Positions 23,918 to 31,438 of a stretch of DNA of 64,000 bases are shown piece by piece. The position numbers and the translations under genes are program-made. Every line of letters begins with the position of its first letter. The first letter of the stretch is position 1. A model generated the notes under the pieces. It was not told where the DNA came from, did no database searches, and saw nothing but the letters and a program-made list of their open reading frames with translations. Source of the DNA: CAADGU01 sp035444285 (lineage in GTDB: Bacteria; Chloroflexota; Anaerolineae; Promineifilales; Promineifilaceae); the NCBI GenBank assembly GCA_035444285.1, contig DAOMOK010000001.1:248001-312000 (forward strand), written 5' to 3'.

Positions 23918-26238
23918 TTTTTTATTCCTTCTTCAATCTTCACGCCCCGTTCCGCCAGCAGGGCGTGGACGGTGGCTTCGTGTTGGGAGGGGACGATGGC
24001 CAGGGCGCGGTTGGGGGCGTTGAAGGGAGCCAGGTACTGGCTTAGTTCGGAGTCCAGCAGCAGTTCGTCGCGGGCGGCGATGTCCTTAAATTCGATCAGG
24101 GTCAGCGTTTCCTGGTGGGCGTTGCCGTAGTAATGGCTCCACGCCTTCAGCTTCACCACCAGGGCATCAGGCAAGGGGCCACTGTGGATGGTTGCCAGGG
24201 ACGCCAGCAGTTTTTTCAGGCCATCATTGCCGGACACGTTAGCTTTCACCTGGGTGGGGGTGAGTTCACGGCCGCGCCCCGTGTCTACGCTGAGCGGGGT
24301 GATGATGCCCTGGGCGTATATGCTAGGCGTCTGATGGTTGTAGACGACACGGCCGTCGCGGTCAATGATGACGCTGTTAGGTGCGGCCGTGACCCCGGCC
24401 AGGGTGCGCAGCGGCGGCCAACCGGCCGCGCGCAAAGTTCCGGCCAGGTGGTCACCCTTCTGTTTGGACAGGAAAACAGTGGGTGCGACCCGCCGCGCTG
24501 CATGGGCTAACACCGATTCTAGCTGGTCGGCCACATCTGGCACGGCCGTTTCCAGCAGGGAGACATGCTGGCGAATGGTAATGCGCTGGTGCAGCGCCTC
24601 CCACTCTTCCAAACTGCGCCGCACATTTTGTGGCAGCGGCTGTTTGCTGATCGTTTCCAGCCAGGTGATGACCCGCGCTACCGGCCACTGGTTTTTCTGG
24701 CCGTTGTACACGCTGGCGCGGTTGATTTCATAGGTGATGACGTGGTCGCCTTCTTTGATGGCGCGGGCAAAATGGTCGAGCGCCAGTAAAATTTCGTCGT
24801 CAAAGGGGGCCATGACCACCACTTCAAAATTGGGCTGCACCACCACGTTCCCTTCACCGGTGGCAAATTCTGGCTTAGGCCCTAACTCTAGCAACCATTC
24901 ACCCATGGGTGTCAGGCGATAACCGTCTACCTTCTGGTTGCCGCTCAAATCTACCGGCGGCTTTTGCATGTAGCCCAAATCCACCAGCCCCATCCAGTGC
25001 AGCGGCCCGGCAATCACGTGGTTGATCAAATCGGCTTCTACTTTGTTCCAGCCCTCTTTTTCATCTTTGAAGTTGCCAAAGGTGACGCCGTAGGGATTGT
25101 TGCTGCCTTCATAAGGAAGAGAGGTGTAACTGCCATAATAGCTCCAGCGGCTTACTTTGCGCTCTTTGATGAAGAAGCCGTAATCTTCACTTTTAATCGT
25201 CTCAATCAACTCAGAGGCGCTGATCCAGCCCGTTCCCATTTGGGTGATGTGGCGCAGGATGGTTTTGCGCACATCCACCAGCCCCTGTGGCGCAAAGTCG
25301 GTGCGGTTGCCGCGCTGAAAATAGTGCAGATTGGGCAGTTCGTACCAGGCGCCTTCGTCCTGCCAGGCGCGGAAAGCGAGCTGGGCGCGGTCGGCCATAT
25401 CCATCTGCCAGAAGCGGGAATCGGGCACGGCCGTCAGCCCTTCACTGGCATATCGTTGCTGTGCCAGTTCCACTTTGGGCAGCAGGCCGCGCAGGAAGTA
25501 GAGACGGCCGTTATCCGTCTCTTTTTTACCGCTGCCCAGGTCGGTGGCGAAGCTCATCTCGGCGGCAATCGCTTTCAGGTCATCTTTGTATAGCTGGTTT
25601 TGGGTGGTGAGCGGCAGCTTGCCTTTGCGGCGCAGATAACGGCCGTAACGCCCCAAATCGCGCAAAAAATGTTGGCTGGAACCACGCACGCTGTGCCCCG
25701 GTTCGATGGCCGCCGGGTTGGGCAGTTCCGGCAAGGTGATGCTGTCCAGGTGGGGTTGGATGTATTCAGGCAGGATGATGGTACGGCCGTGCAGCCAATC
25801 CAGCGTGGTGCGGCTGTCGTCCAGGGGGCGCTGGCTCAAAACCAACCCTTTGATCGCCAGCCCGGCCAGCAAATCTTCAAATGTCGGTTTGCCTTTGTAA
25901 CGTGGGTTTGCGATATAAGCGGGTTGGCGCTCGCCATCCACAAAAATCACGTGATTGGACGGCCGTGATAGTTGCAACATATCGGCGTGGAGGGTCATCA
26001 GTTGCCGCAGGCGAGTATGGTTCATCTGCCCATGTTTTTGTTGCAGGTGCGCCAGCACAACCTTCTCCGGTTCGTTTAACCGGCTGAGTTCACGCTGCAC
26101 TCGCTCTGGCCGGGCAAATTCGGCCGCCAGCCAGGGCACATTATCCCCTTTGGCTATTTTTGGCTTTTTGCCCAGCTCCAACAGCATCTCTTTGATGGTG
26201 TTGGCATTGTAGCTATCTAAAATCGTTTCTAACTTCAT
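23914..26238 (-). CDS. XPB-associated large protein (Helicase_C_3-like)
   Basis: 774 aa, soluble. N-terminal helical region (KLETILDSYNANTIKEMLLELGKK) with winged-helix-like segments after it; near residues 470-560 comes VVVQPNFEVVVMAPFDDEIL followed by RASVYNGQKNQWPVARVITWLE, the pattern of the helicase-associated XPB/Ssl2 N-terminal-like domain (PF13625 type). Such proteins neighbour ERCC3-type helicases in Actinobacteria and Chloroflexi. No nuclease motif is visible. Shares the segment GPLHWMGLVDLGYM with GPLYWMNMVELRG in the next protein. Probably a DNA-binding partner or regulator of the helicase. No SD is obvious at the ATG. Confidence 0.7.
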   Translation of the reverse strand: MKLETILDSYNANTIKEMLLELGKKPKIAKGDNVPWLAAEFARPERVQRELSRLNEPEKVVLAHLQQKHGQMNHTRLRQLMTLHADMLQLSRPSNHVIFVDGERQPAYIANPRYKGKPTFEDLLAGLAIKGLVLSQRPLDDSRTTLDWLHGRTIILPEYIQPHLDSITLPELPNPAAIEPGHSVRGSSQHFLRDLGRYGRYLRRKGKLPLTTQNQLYKDDLKAIAAEMSFATDLGSGKKETDNGRLYFLRGLLPKVELAQQRYASEGLTAVPDSRFWQMDMADRAQLAFRAWQDEGAWYELPNLHYFQRGNRTDFAPQGLVDVRKTILRHITQMGTGWISASELIETIKSEDYGFFIKERKVSRWSYYGSYTSLPYEGSNNPYGVTFGNFKDEKEGWNKVEADLINHVIAGPLHWMGLVDLGYMQKPPVDLSGNQKVDGYRLTPMGEWLLELGPKPEFATGEGNVVVQPNFEVVVMAPFDDEILLALDHFARAIKEGDHVITYEINRASVYNGQKNQWPVARVITWLETISKQPLPQNVRRSLEEWEALHQRITIRQHVSLLETAVPDVADQLESVLAHAARRVAPTVFLSKQKGDHLAGTLRAAGWPPLRTLAGVTAAPNSVIIDRDGRVVYNHQTPSIYAQGIITPLSVDTGRGRELTPTQVKANVSGNDGLKKLLASLATIHSGPLPDALVVKLKAWSHYYGNAHQETLTLIEFKDIAARDELLLDSELSQYLAPFNAPNRALAIVPSQHEATVHALLAERGVKIEEGIKK

Positions 26239-26259
26239 AAATGTAACCCAAAGTAGTTG

Positions 26260-26279
26260 GTAGTAGGCGATTTATCGCC
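26260..26279. repeat. Half copy of the GTAGTAGGCGATTTATCGCC repeat
   Basis: Only the left arm is present, between the two XPB-associated genes. Full inverted copies are at 29271-29317, 49473-49519 and 62829-62875. Confidence 0.85.
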
Positions 26280-28301
26280 TCAGGCAATATCCTTCGTTAC
26301 ACGAGGCGTATACCCCCGCCCTTCCAGCCGGGCGAGCAAGGTATCTACCGTTTCCGGGCGAATGGCAATCAGGCGATGGGAGAATTCATGCACCAGGCAA
26401 TTGTCGAGCAGGCCGGCGGCGCGCAGTTCCGTCAGAGCCATATCGTCGCTAAATTCGATGACGGTGAGGTCGTCATACAAATGGGCCAGGCCAAAGCGGC
26501 GGTACACTTCTTCCAGATATTCCAGACCGGCGTCCGGCAGCCGCCAGCCCGATTCCAGGAAGAGGCGGTTGAGGGTGTCTGGCGATTCGCCGGCGACGAA
26601 CGCTTTTTCCAGGCCAGCGCCATCCAGGCGGTAGGTGAAGGGCTGATTGGGCACGGCCGTGCCCAACTGCGTCATCAAGGCCAGAAAACCACCCATTTCG
26701 TAGCCAGGTGAGATTTGCACGGTGTGGTCATCCAGCCAGATGGCTTCGCCGGGGGAGGTGCTTTGGGGTACGGCCGTGTCCGGCGCAAACGGCGACAGCA
26801 AAAAGCGCCCGGTATCCGTCAGCCGAAAGGCCACCACGTCATCCGGGCTGCCGCGCAGTTCCACCATGTTCATCCAATACAGCGGCCCGCAAATGGCGGC
26901 CCGCACCATCTCGCCGCTGGTTTTGAGCCAGTCGCTCTCTTTGTCCGGCTTGAGCGGTTTGTCGCCCTGCCGGAAGCCCCACGCCTCCGGCGTCAGCAGC
27001 GTGTAGTAGAAGTCGGGTTGTATCTGGAACAGGTCACGCACAAAGTCAGACAGGCTAAACCATTCATCCTGCCGCTTACTATCTTCGGCCAGGCCGCGCA
27101 GCAGGCGGAGCTCCGTCTGCCGCCCCATGATAAATTCCATCAGTAGCGCCTGGTAAGGCACTTCGGGATCGGCCAGACGCCAGACGGTCATGCCCGTTGT
27201 TTTATTTAGCACGGCGCGTACTTCCCAGGCATCGGGTATGTTGACCCTCCAGACCCGGAAGAGGGTGCTTAGCAGTTGTTGGCGGGGCAGGCTCATGAGC
27301 ATATTCCATTTTTCCGGTGAAAGCGTCACGTTTTGTTGTTCATCCAGCATCACCACCTGTAGCCCTTGCAAAAGGGTGACGATCCAGCCCAGAAGATGCG
27401 GGTCGTCTACGGCCGTGACCAGCGCCGGCGCGGATTTTCCATCTATCAACTGGCGGCGAAAGGGTACCGTTAACGTCTGGGGTCTATAGAAAGCCGCATA
27501 CATGTTGTAGGCTGGCAGTTTTTTCACTTCTGCCGGCAGGTAAGGCCAGTTGCCCACCCAGGGCGATGCGTGCCCTTCTGGTTTATGGTCGCCCTCCGGC
27601 GACGCCAGGCGCAGCGCGCCGCCCGCGGCCAGGTAATGGGCCACCTGTTCCACGTTTTCCAGGAACGGCCGTGCTGCCGGCAGGCTGCGCTTGAGTGGTG
27701 AAATGGTCGCTTTGCGGCGGGGAATAAGGACGATAGATGGTATCAGGCCGTCATGCAAATTGAGAATTGGGTGATGGTGTGCCTCATGCCCATGGGCGCG
27801 GCAGCGATAAATCAGGCCATATCCCTCCAGTTCTAATACCAGCGGCGCTACCGGGTCTTTATGATTGAGCACGGTGCGCCACACATAGTCCCATTGTTCT
27901 TGATAAATGGCGTTGTTGAGGTTGTAAAGGGTATGTGTGGCCGAGAGCAGTTGGCGGGCTTTTTCGGAGAGGCCGGTCAGCATATACGGGTCTTCACGCG
28001 CTTCCAGCAGGAGCGTTTGCATTTGCGCCACCAGGTCATCTTTGGCCACGCCATTTAGCCGCCAGCCGCGCCGCTGCGCGATCTGCCGCATCTCTTTCAC
28101 CGTCAACTGCCTCAAGGCTTGATCAAGCTGGTCCTCTTCCTCTTCACGCGCCTGCTGCATCAACGCCATCAAATCGGCCGGGAAATCTTCAAAATCCTCA
28201 TCATCCCAATCCTCGTCATCATCCCACGCCTCATCGTCACCCCAATCGTCGTCGTCCCAATCGCCGTCACCATCATCGCCAAAGAAAAAGCGTTCCATCA
28301 T
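26280..28301 (-). CDS. Second XPB-associated large protein with acidic N-terminus and SAP-like motif
   Basis: 673 aa. The first about 40 residues are almost only Asp/Glu/Trp/Phe (WDDDDWGDDEAWDDDEDW), perhaps a DNA-mimic or protein-binding tail. A SAP/HeH-like helix pair follows (LTVKEMRQIAQRRGWRLNG) at about 68-95. The C-terminal region is homologous by eye to the neighbouring 774-aa protein (ICGPLYWMNMVEL, then VQISPGYEMGGFLALM). SD GGGAAGGGA before two adjacent ATGs. First gene of the presumed three-gene helicase operon. No enzymatic motif is seen, and a scaffold or loader role is inference. Confidence 0.65.
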   Translation of the reverse strand: MMERFFFGDDGDGDWDDDDWGDDEAWDDDEDWDDEDFEDFPADLMALMQQAREEEEDQLDQALRQLTVKEMRQIAQRRGWRLNGVAKDDLVAQMQTLLLEAREDPYMLTGLSEKARQLLSATHTLYNLNNAIYQEQWDYVWRTVLNHKDPVAPLVLELEGYGLIYRCRAHGHEAHHHPILNLHDGLIPSIVLIPRRKATISPLKRSLPAARPFLENVEQVAHYLAAGGALRLASPEGDHKPEGHASPWVGNWPYLPAEVKKLPAYNMYAAFYRPQTLTVPFRRQLIDGKSAPALVTAVDDPHLLGWIVTLLQGLQVVMLDEQQNVTLSPEKWNMLMSLPRQQLLSTLFRVWRVNIPDAWEVRAVLNKTTGMTVWRLADPEVPYQALLMEFIMGRQTELRLLRGLAEDSKRQDEWFSLSDFVRDLFQIQPDFYYTLLTPEAWGFRQGDKPLKPDKESDWLKTSGEMVRAAICGPLYWMNMVELRGSPDDVVAFRLTDTGRFLLSPFAPDTAVPQSTSPGEAIWLDDHTVQISPGYEMGGFLALMTQLGTAVPNQPFTYRLDGAGLEKAFVAGESPDTLNRLFLESGWRLPDAGLEYLEEVYRRFGLAHLYDDLTVIEFSDDMALTELRAAGLLDNCLVHEFSHRLIAIRPETVDTLLARLEGRGYTPRVTKDIA

Positions 28302-28359
28302 ACAAACTCTTCCCTTCCCGGTTAACTATTTGTCAGTCACCCAGATGCCGGTAATGTCT

Positions 28360-28480
28360 TTGCGCCATGACTACAGCGGATAAAGAATTGAACGGATTGC
28401 CTTCTGGAAAATCATCCATTTATTTCTGCATCCGTTGTAGTCTTAAGAAGTGGCGAAAACTTCAGGACATTAACACCAGT
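28360..28480. repeat. Repeat B, copy 1
   Basis: Shares about 105 bp with 60082-60200: CGCCATGACTACAGC near the left end, then CATCCGTTGTAGTCTTAAG and GTGGCGAAAACTTC near the right. The ends are partly inverted (GACTACA with TGTAGTC, CGCCA with TGGCG), so it can fold into a long hairpin. Confidence 0.75.
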
Positions 28481-28502
28481 AGAGAGTAGAAATCAATTGA
28501 AC

Positions 28503-28596
28503 GTAAGCGTTCAGTCCCTTTGGAGACCTGACAGGTTTTTGGCCTGTAAAGCTTCAAGTTGAACGAGTAAAAAACCTGTCAGGTCTGAACGGTTAC
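28503..28596. mobile_element. 94-bp MITE-like element, copy 1
   Basis: Terminal inverted repeats GTAAGCGTTCAG and CTGAACGGTTAC (11 of 12 match). The internal palindrome GACCTGACAGGTTTTT is answered by AAAAACCTGTCAGGTC. Flanked by an exact 8-bp direct repeat AATTGAAC (28495-28502 and 28597-28604), as expected for a target-site duplication. No ORF, so mobilisation would need a transposase in trans. Confidence 0.85.
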
Positions 28597-28894
28597 AATT
28601 GAACTCTACTTCCCTTTGTAAATAGCCACGAATTATACGAATTATGCGGGCGATTGCATACCGCCACTGAAATGCTGCAACTTTGCCTTTTGTCGCCGCG
28701 AATTTATTCGCCGGGCGTCGTTCCTTTTGAACTGATGACATCTGTCACAACAAGGGGGGGAAATCATCACTTGACCATTGCCTCGGCAAAAGTGGAAGAT
28801 CATTCAAACGTTTTGTGATTTTGGCTGTATTCCCACCTTGCCGCTCACACCGTCTCCACAGGTGGCGTCCTTTTGGAACCTGGAGAAAACCCCC

Positions 28895-29263
28895 ATGAAC
28901 ACAATTTCCCTTCCGCTGCCCATGATGTATGCCGATCATCATGTGTTGGCCGTGCGCCGATTGTTACTCGATCTGCCTGGCGTGGCCGATGTGTACGCCA
29001 GCAGCAGCTTCCAGACTGCCGAAGTGACCTTTGATGAAACGCAGCTAGACGAAGAAAAAATCAGGTCAGTGCTGGCGCAGGCCGGGTATATGGCGGAACT
29101 GCCGGTGGCGGTGGAGTTTGGCAGCAGCCAGGCTTTTGAAAACGGCAAGCCATTTTTCCGCCACACGGCCGTATTCCCCCAAACTGACCGCACCATCACC
29201 TTTGCTCAGGATGTACCGGAAATGGTACGGCCGTTGTGGCCCTGCCCTGGTTTGGAAAAGTAA
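28895..29263 (+). CDS. HMA-fold-like protein without metal-binding cysteines
   Basis: 122 aa starting MNTISLPLPMMYADHHVLAV. Residues 8-70 follow the ferredoxin-like HMA pattern (VRRLLLDLPGVADVYASSS, then AEVTFDETQLDEEKIRSVLAQAGY), but the CXXC metal site is replaced by YADHH. The C-terminal 50 residues end VPEMVRPLWPCPGLEK. It is the first + strand gene before cooS, 79 bp away across a hairpin repeat. A role in metal handling for the nickel enzymes is possible but rests only on position; His14/His15 could bind metal. The longer upstream frame has no supporting SD. Confidence 0.55.
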   Translation: MNTISLPLPMMYADHHVLAVRRLLLDLPGVADVYASSSFQTAEVTFDETQLDEEKIRSVLAQAGYMAELPVAVEFGSSQAFENGKPFFRHTAVFPQTDRTITFAQDVPEMVRPLWPCPGLEK

Positions 29264-29270
29264 TCGGTTT

Positions 29271-29317
29271 GTAGTAGGCGATTTATCGCCGTCAGCAGGC
29301 GATAAATCGCCTACTAC
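29271..29317. repeat. GTAGTAGGCGATTTATCGCC inverted repeat
   Basis: Perfect 20-bp arms around a 7-bp loop (GTCAGCA), between the HMA-like gene and cooS. The pairing extends outward through TTT/AAA. Confidence 0.9.
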
Positions 29318-29341
29318 AAACGAACCCCAAGAGAGAAAATC

Positions 29342-31360
29342 ATGGCGAAGAAAATGCGAACCCCCGAAGAGCGCACCATTGACCCGGCGGCTCAACAGAT
29401 GCTCATTTGGGCAGATGAATTGGACATAGGCACGGCTTTTAGCCGGGCTGACCAGATGGTTCCCTGCAACATCGGCGGCGCGGGCATGTGCTGCAAAATT
29501 TGTGGCATGGGGCCGTGCCGCCTGACCAAAGAGGGTGACACCGGCGTCTGCGGCGCAACCATTGATACCATCCAGGCGCGCAATCTGATCCGGGCCATTG
29601 CCGCCGGCGCGGCCGCTCATTCCGATCACGGCCGTGACATGGCCTTTATTCTCAAAGCGGTCGCCAACGGTGAAACCGAAGGCTACCGCATCCGCGATGT
29701 GGCTAAATTGCGCATTGTCGCCCGCAAATACGGTATTGAAATTGAAGGGCGCGCCCCCGAAGAGATCGCCGACGAACTGGCCGATCTGTACATTGCCCAA
29801 TTTGGGCAGCAAAAGGGGGAAGTGGTGGTGATCGGCCGTGCCCCAGAAAAACGGCTCAAGCTGTGGCGCGAACTGGGCGTTATTCCCCGCGGCGTGGACC
29901 GCGAAGTGGTGGAGGCGCTGCACCGCACTCACATTGGCGACGACCAGGACCCGGAACACATCCTCAACCACGCGGTGCGCACCGCCCTGGCCGACGGTTG
30001 GGGTGGCAGCATGATAGCCACAGATGTCTCCGACATCCTCTTTGGTACACCCGCCCCCATTTTGGGCGAAGCCAATCTGGGTGTACTCAAGGACGATATG
30101 GTCAACGTCATCGTGCACGGCCATGAACCGACGCTGAGCCAGATGATTGTGGCCGCTTCGCAAGACCCGGAAATCATCGAATATGCCAAACAGGCGGGCG
30201 CGAAAGGGGTCAATCTGGCCGGGATTTGCTGTACGGCCAACGAGATTCTGATGCGCCAGGGCATCCCCGCTGCCGGTAATTTTTTGCACCAGGAATTGTC
30301 CATCCTCACCGGCTCGGTGGAGGCGATGGTGGTGGACGTGCAGTGCATTATGCAGGCGTTGGTGGGGCTGGCAGAGAAGTTCCACACGAAGGTGATCACT
30401 ACCTCGCCGAAGGTGAAGATCAAAGGCGCGACGCACATCGAATTTGATGAGCGCCACGCTCTGACGACGGCCAAACGCATCCTCAAGGTAGCGATTGACA
30501 ATTATGCCAATCGCGGCCAGACTAAAATCCCCCAAATAAAAGAAAAATTGATTCCCGGCTTTTCGCATGAGTATATCAACTACATGCTGGGCGGCAGTTA
30601 CCGGGCGTCCTTTAGGCCGTTGAATGACGCCATCCGTGACGGCCGTATTCGCGGTGTGGCGGCGATTGTGGGCTGCAACAACCCACGCAGCAAGCAGGAT
30701 TACCTGCACGTCAAAGTGACCCGCGACCTGCTGCAACAAGATGTGCTGGTGGTGGAAACGGGCTGTGGCGCGATTGCCGCTGCCAAGCTGGGACTGTTGC
30801 TCGGCGAGGCCGGACTGGATCAGGTTGGCCCCGGCCTGCGCGAAGTGTGCGAGACCATCGGCATCCCGCCGGTGCTGCACATGGGGTCATGCGTGGACAA
30901 CACCCGCATCCTCACCGTGTTGACACAAATGGTGGAGGAGGGCGGCCTGGGCGACGACATTGACCAGATTCCGGCGGTCGGTCTGGCTCCCGAATGGATG
31001 AGCGAAAAGGCGCTGGCAATTGGCACGTACTGTGTCGCCTCCGGCGCTTATGTGATGTTTGGCGGTTCGTCGCCGGTGGGCGGAATGCCAGACAAGGTGA
31101 GCGACAGCGACGCTGTTTCCCATTACATCAGCCAGGGGTGGGAGAAATTGTACGGCGGCAAGCTGGAATTTGTGCCCGACCCGGACGAGATGGTGCGGCG
31201 GGCGCTGGCGCATATTGACAAGAAACGGGCAGCGTTGGGCCTACGGCCGTACAACCCCCAAAACTTTGGCGATAGCGGTGATGAACGGATGCTGATGCTG
31301 GAAGAACTGCCGTTGACCGAACGGCGGGCGGCGCTGTACGGCGTTGCGGTGGAAGCGTAA
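29342..31360 (+). CDS. cooS: Ni-Fe carbon monoxide dehydrogenase catalytic subunit
   Basis: 672 aa, slightly longer than the usual 630-640. Cysteines for the D and B clusters lie in MCCKICGMGPCRLTKEGDTG. C-cluster ligands are visible as HGHEP (His), GICCTANE, VDVQCIMQ, VGCNNPRSKQD, VETGCGA and MGSCVDNTR. It catalyses reversible CO2 reduction to CO in the cytoplasm. It directly precedes the acetyl-CoA synthase fusion gene, so it acts as the AcsA subunit of a bacterial CODH/ACS complex. The start ATG lies 12 bp after AAGAGAG. The nickel-insertion ATPases lie about 14 kb downstream. Confidence 0.96.
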   Translation: MAKKMRTPEERTIDPAAQQMLIWADELDIGTAFSRADQMVPCNIGGAGMCCKICGMGPCRLTKEGDTGVCGATIDTIQARNLIRAIAAGAAAHSDHGRDMAFILKAVANGETEGYRIRDVAKLRIVARKYGIEIEGRAPEEIADELADLYIAQFGQQKGEVVVIGRAPEKRLKLWRELGVIPRGVDREVVEALHRTHIGDDQDPEHILNHAVRTALADGWGGSMIATDVSDILFGTPAPILGEANLGVLKDDMVNVIVHGHEPTLSQMIVAASQDPEIIEYAKQAGAKGVNLAGICCTANEILMRQGIPAAGNFLHQELSILTGSVEAMVVDVQCIMQALVGLAEKFHTKVITTSPKVKIKGATHIEFDERHALTTAKRILKVAIDNYANRGQTKIPQIKEKLIPGFSHEYINYMLGGSYRASFRPLNDAIRDGRIRGVAAIVGCNNPRSKQDYLHVKVTRDLLQQDVLVVETGCGAIAAAKLGLLLGEAGLDQVGPGLREVCETIGIPPVLHMGSCVDNTRILTVLTQMVEEGGLGDDIDQIPAVGLAPEWMSEKALAIGTYCVASGAYVMFGGSSPVGGMPDKVSDSDAVSHYISQGWEKLYGGKLEFVPDPDEMVRRALAHIDKKRAALGLRPYNPQNFGDSGDERMLMLEELPLTERRAALYGVAVEA

Positions 31361-31432
31361 ATCGTAATTCGTAAACCGTAATCCATAACCCAACGGATAA
31401 CGAATGACGGGTCACGGTTTACGGACAACGGA
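31361..31432. repeat. Period-7 inverted array (cgtaatc / acggttt types)
   Basis: Starts next to the cooS stop and ends at GGAGG, the SD of acsBD. CGTAATTCGTAAACCGTAATCC on the left faces GGGTCACGGTTTACGG on the right. Confidence 0.85.
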
Positions 31433-31438
31433 GGAACC

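Larger units (their letters stand above)
28302..28894. other. 593-bp intergenic region with two repeat elements
   Basis: Divergent gap between the helicase-partner operon and the CODH/ACS cluster. It holds repeat B (28360-28480), the 94-bp MITE (28503-28596) with its 8-bp target duplications, and about 200 bp before the HMA-like gene with no visible gene or strong promoter match. Confidence 0.7.

Noticed and set aside
29066..30880. 604-codon open frame on the minus strand opposite cooS
   Set aside because: Antisense to a certain CODH gene; codon third-position GC bias of cooS creates the open frame, and the product has no recognisable domain.
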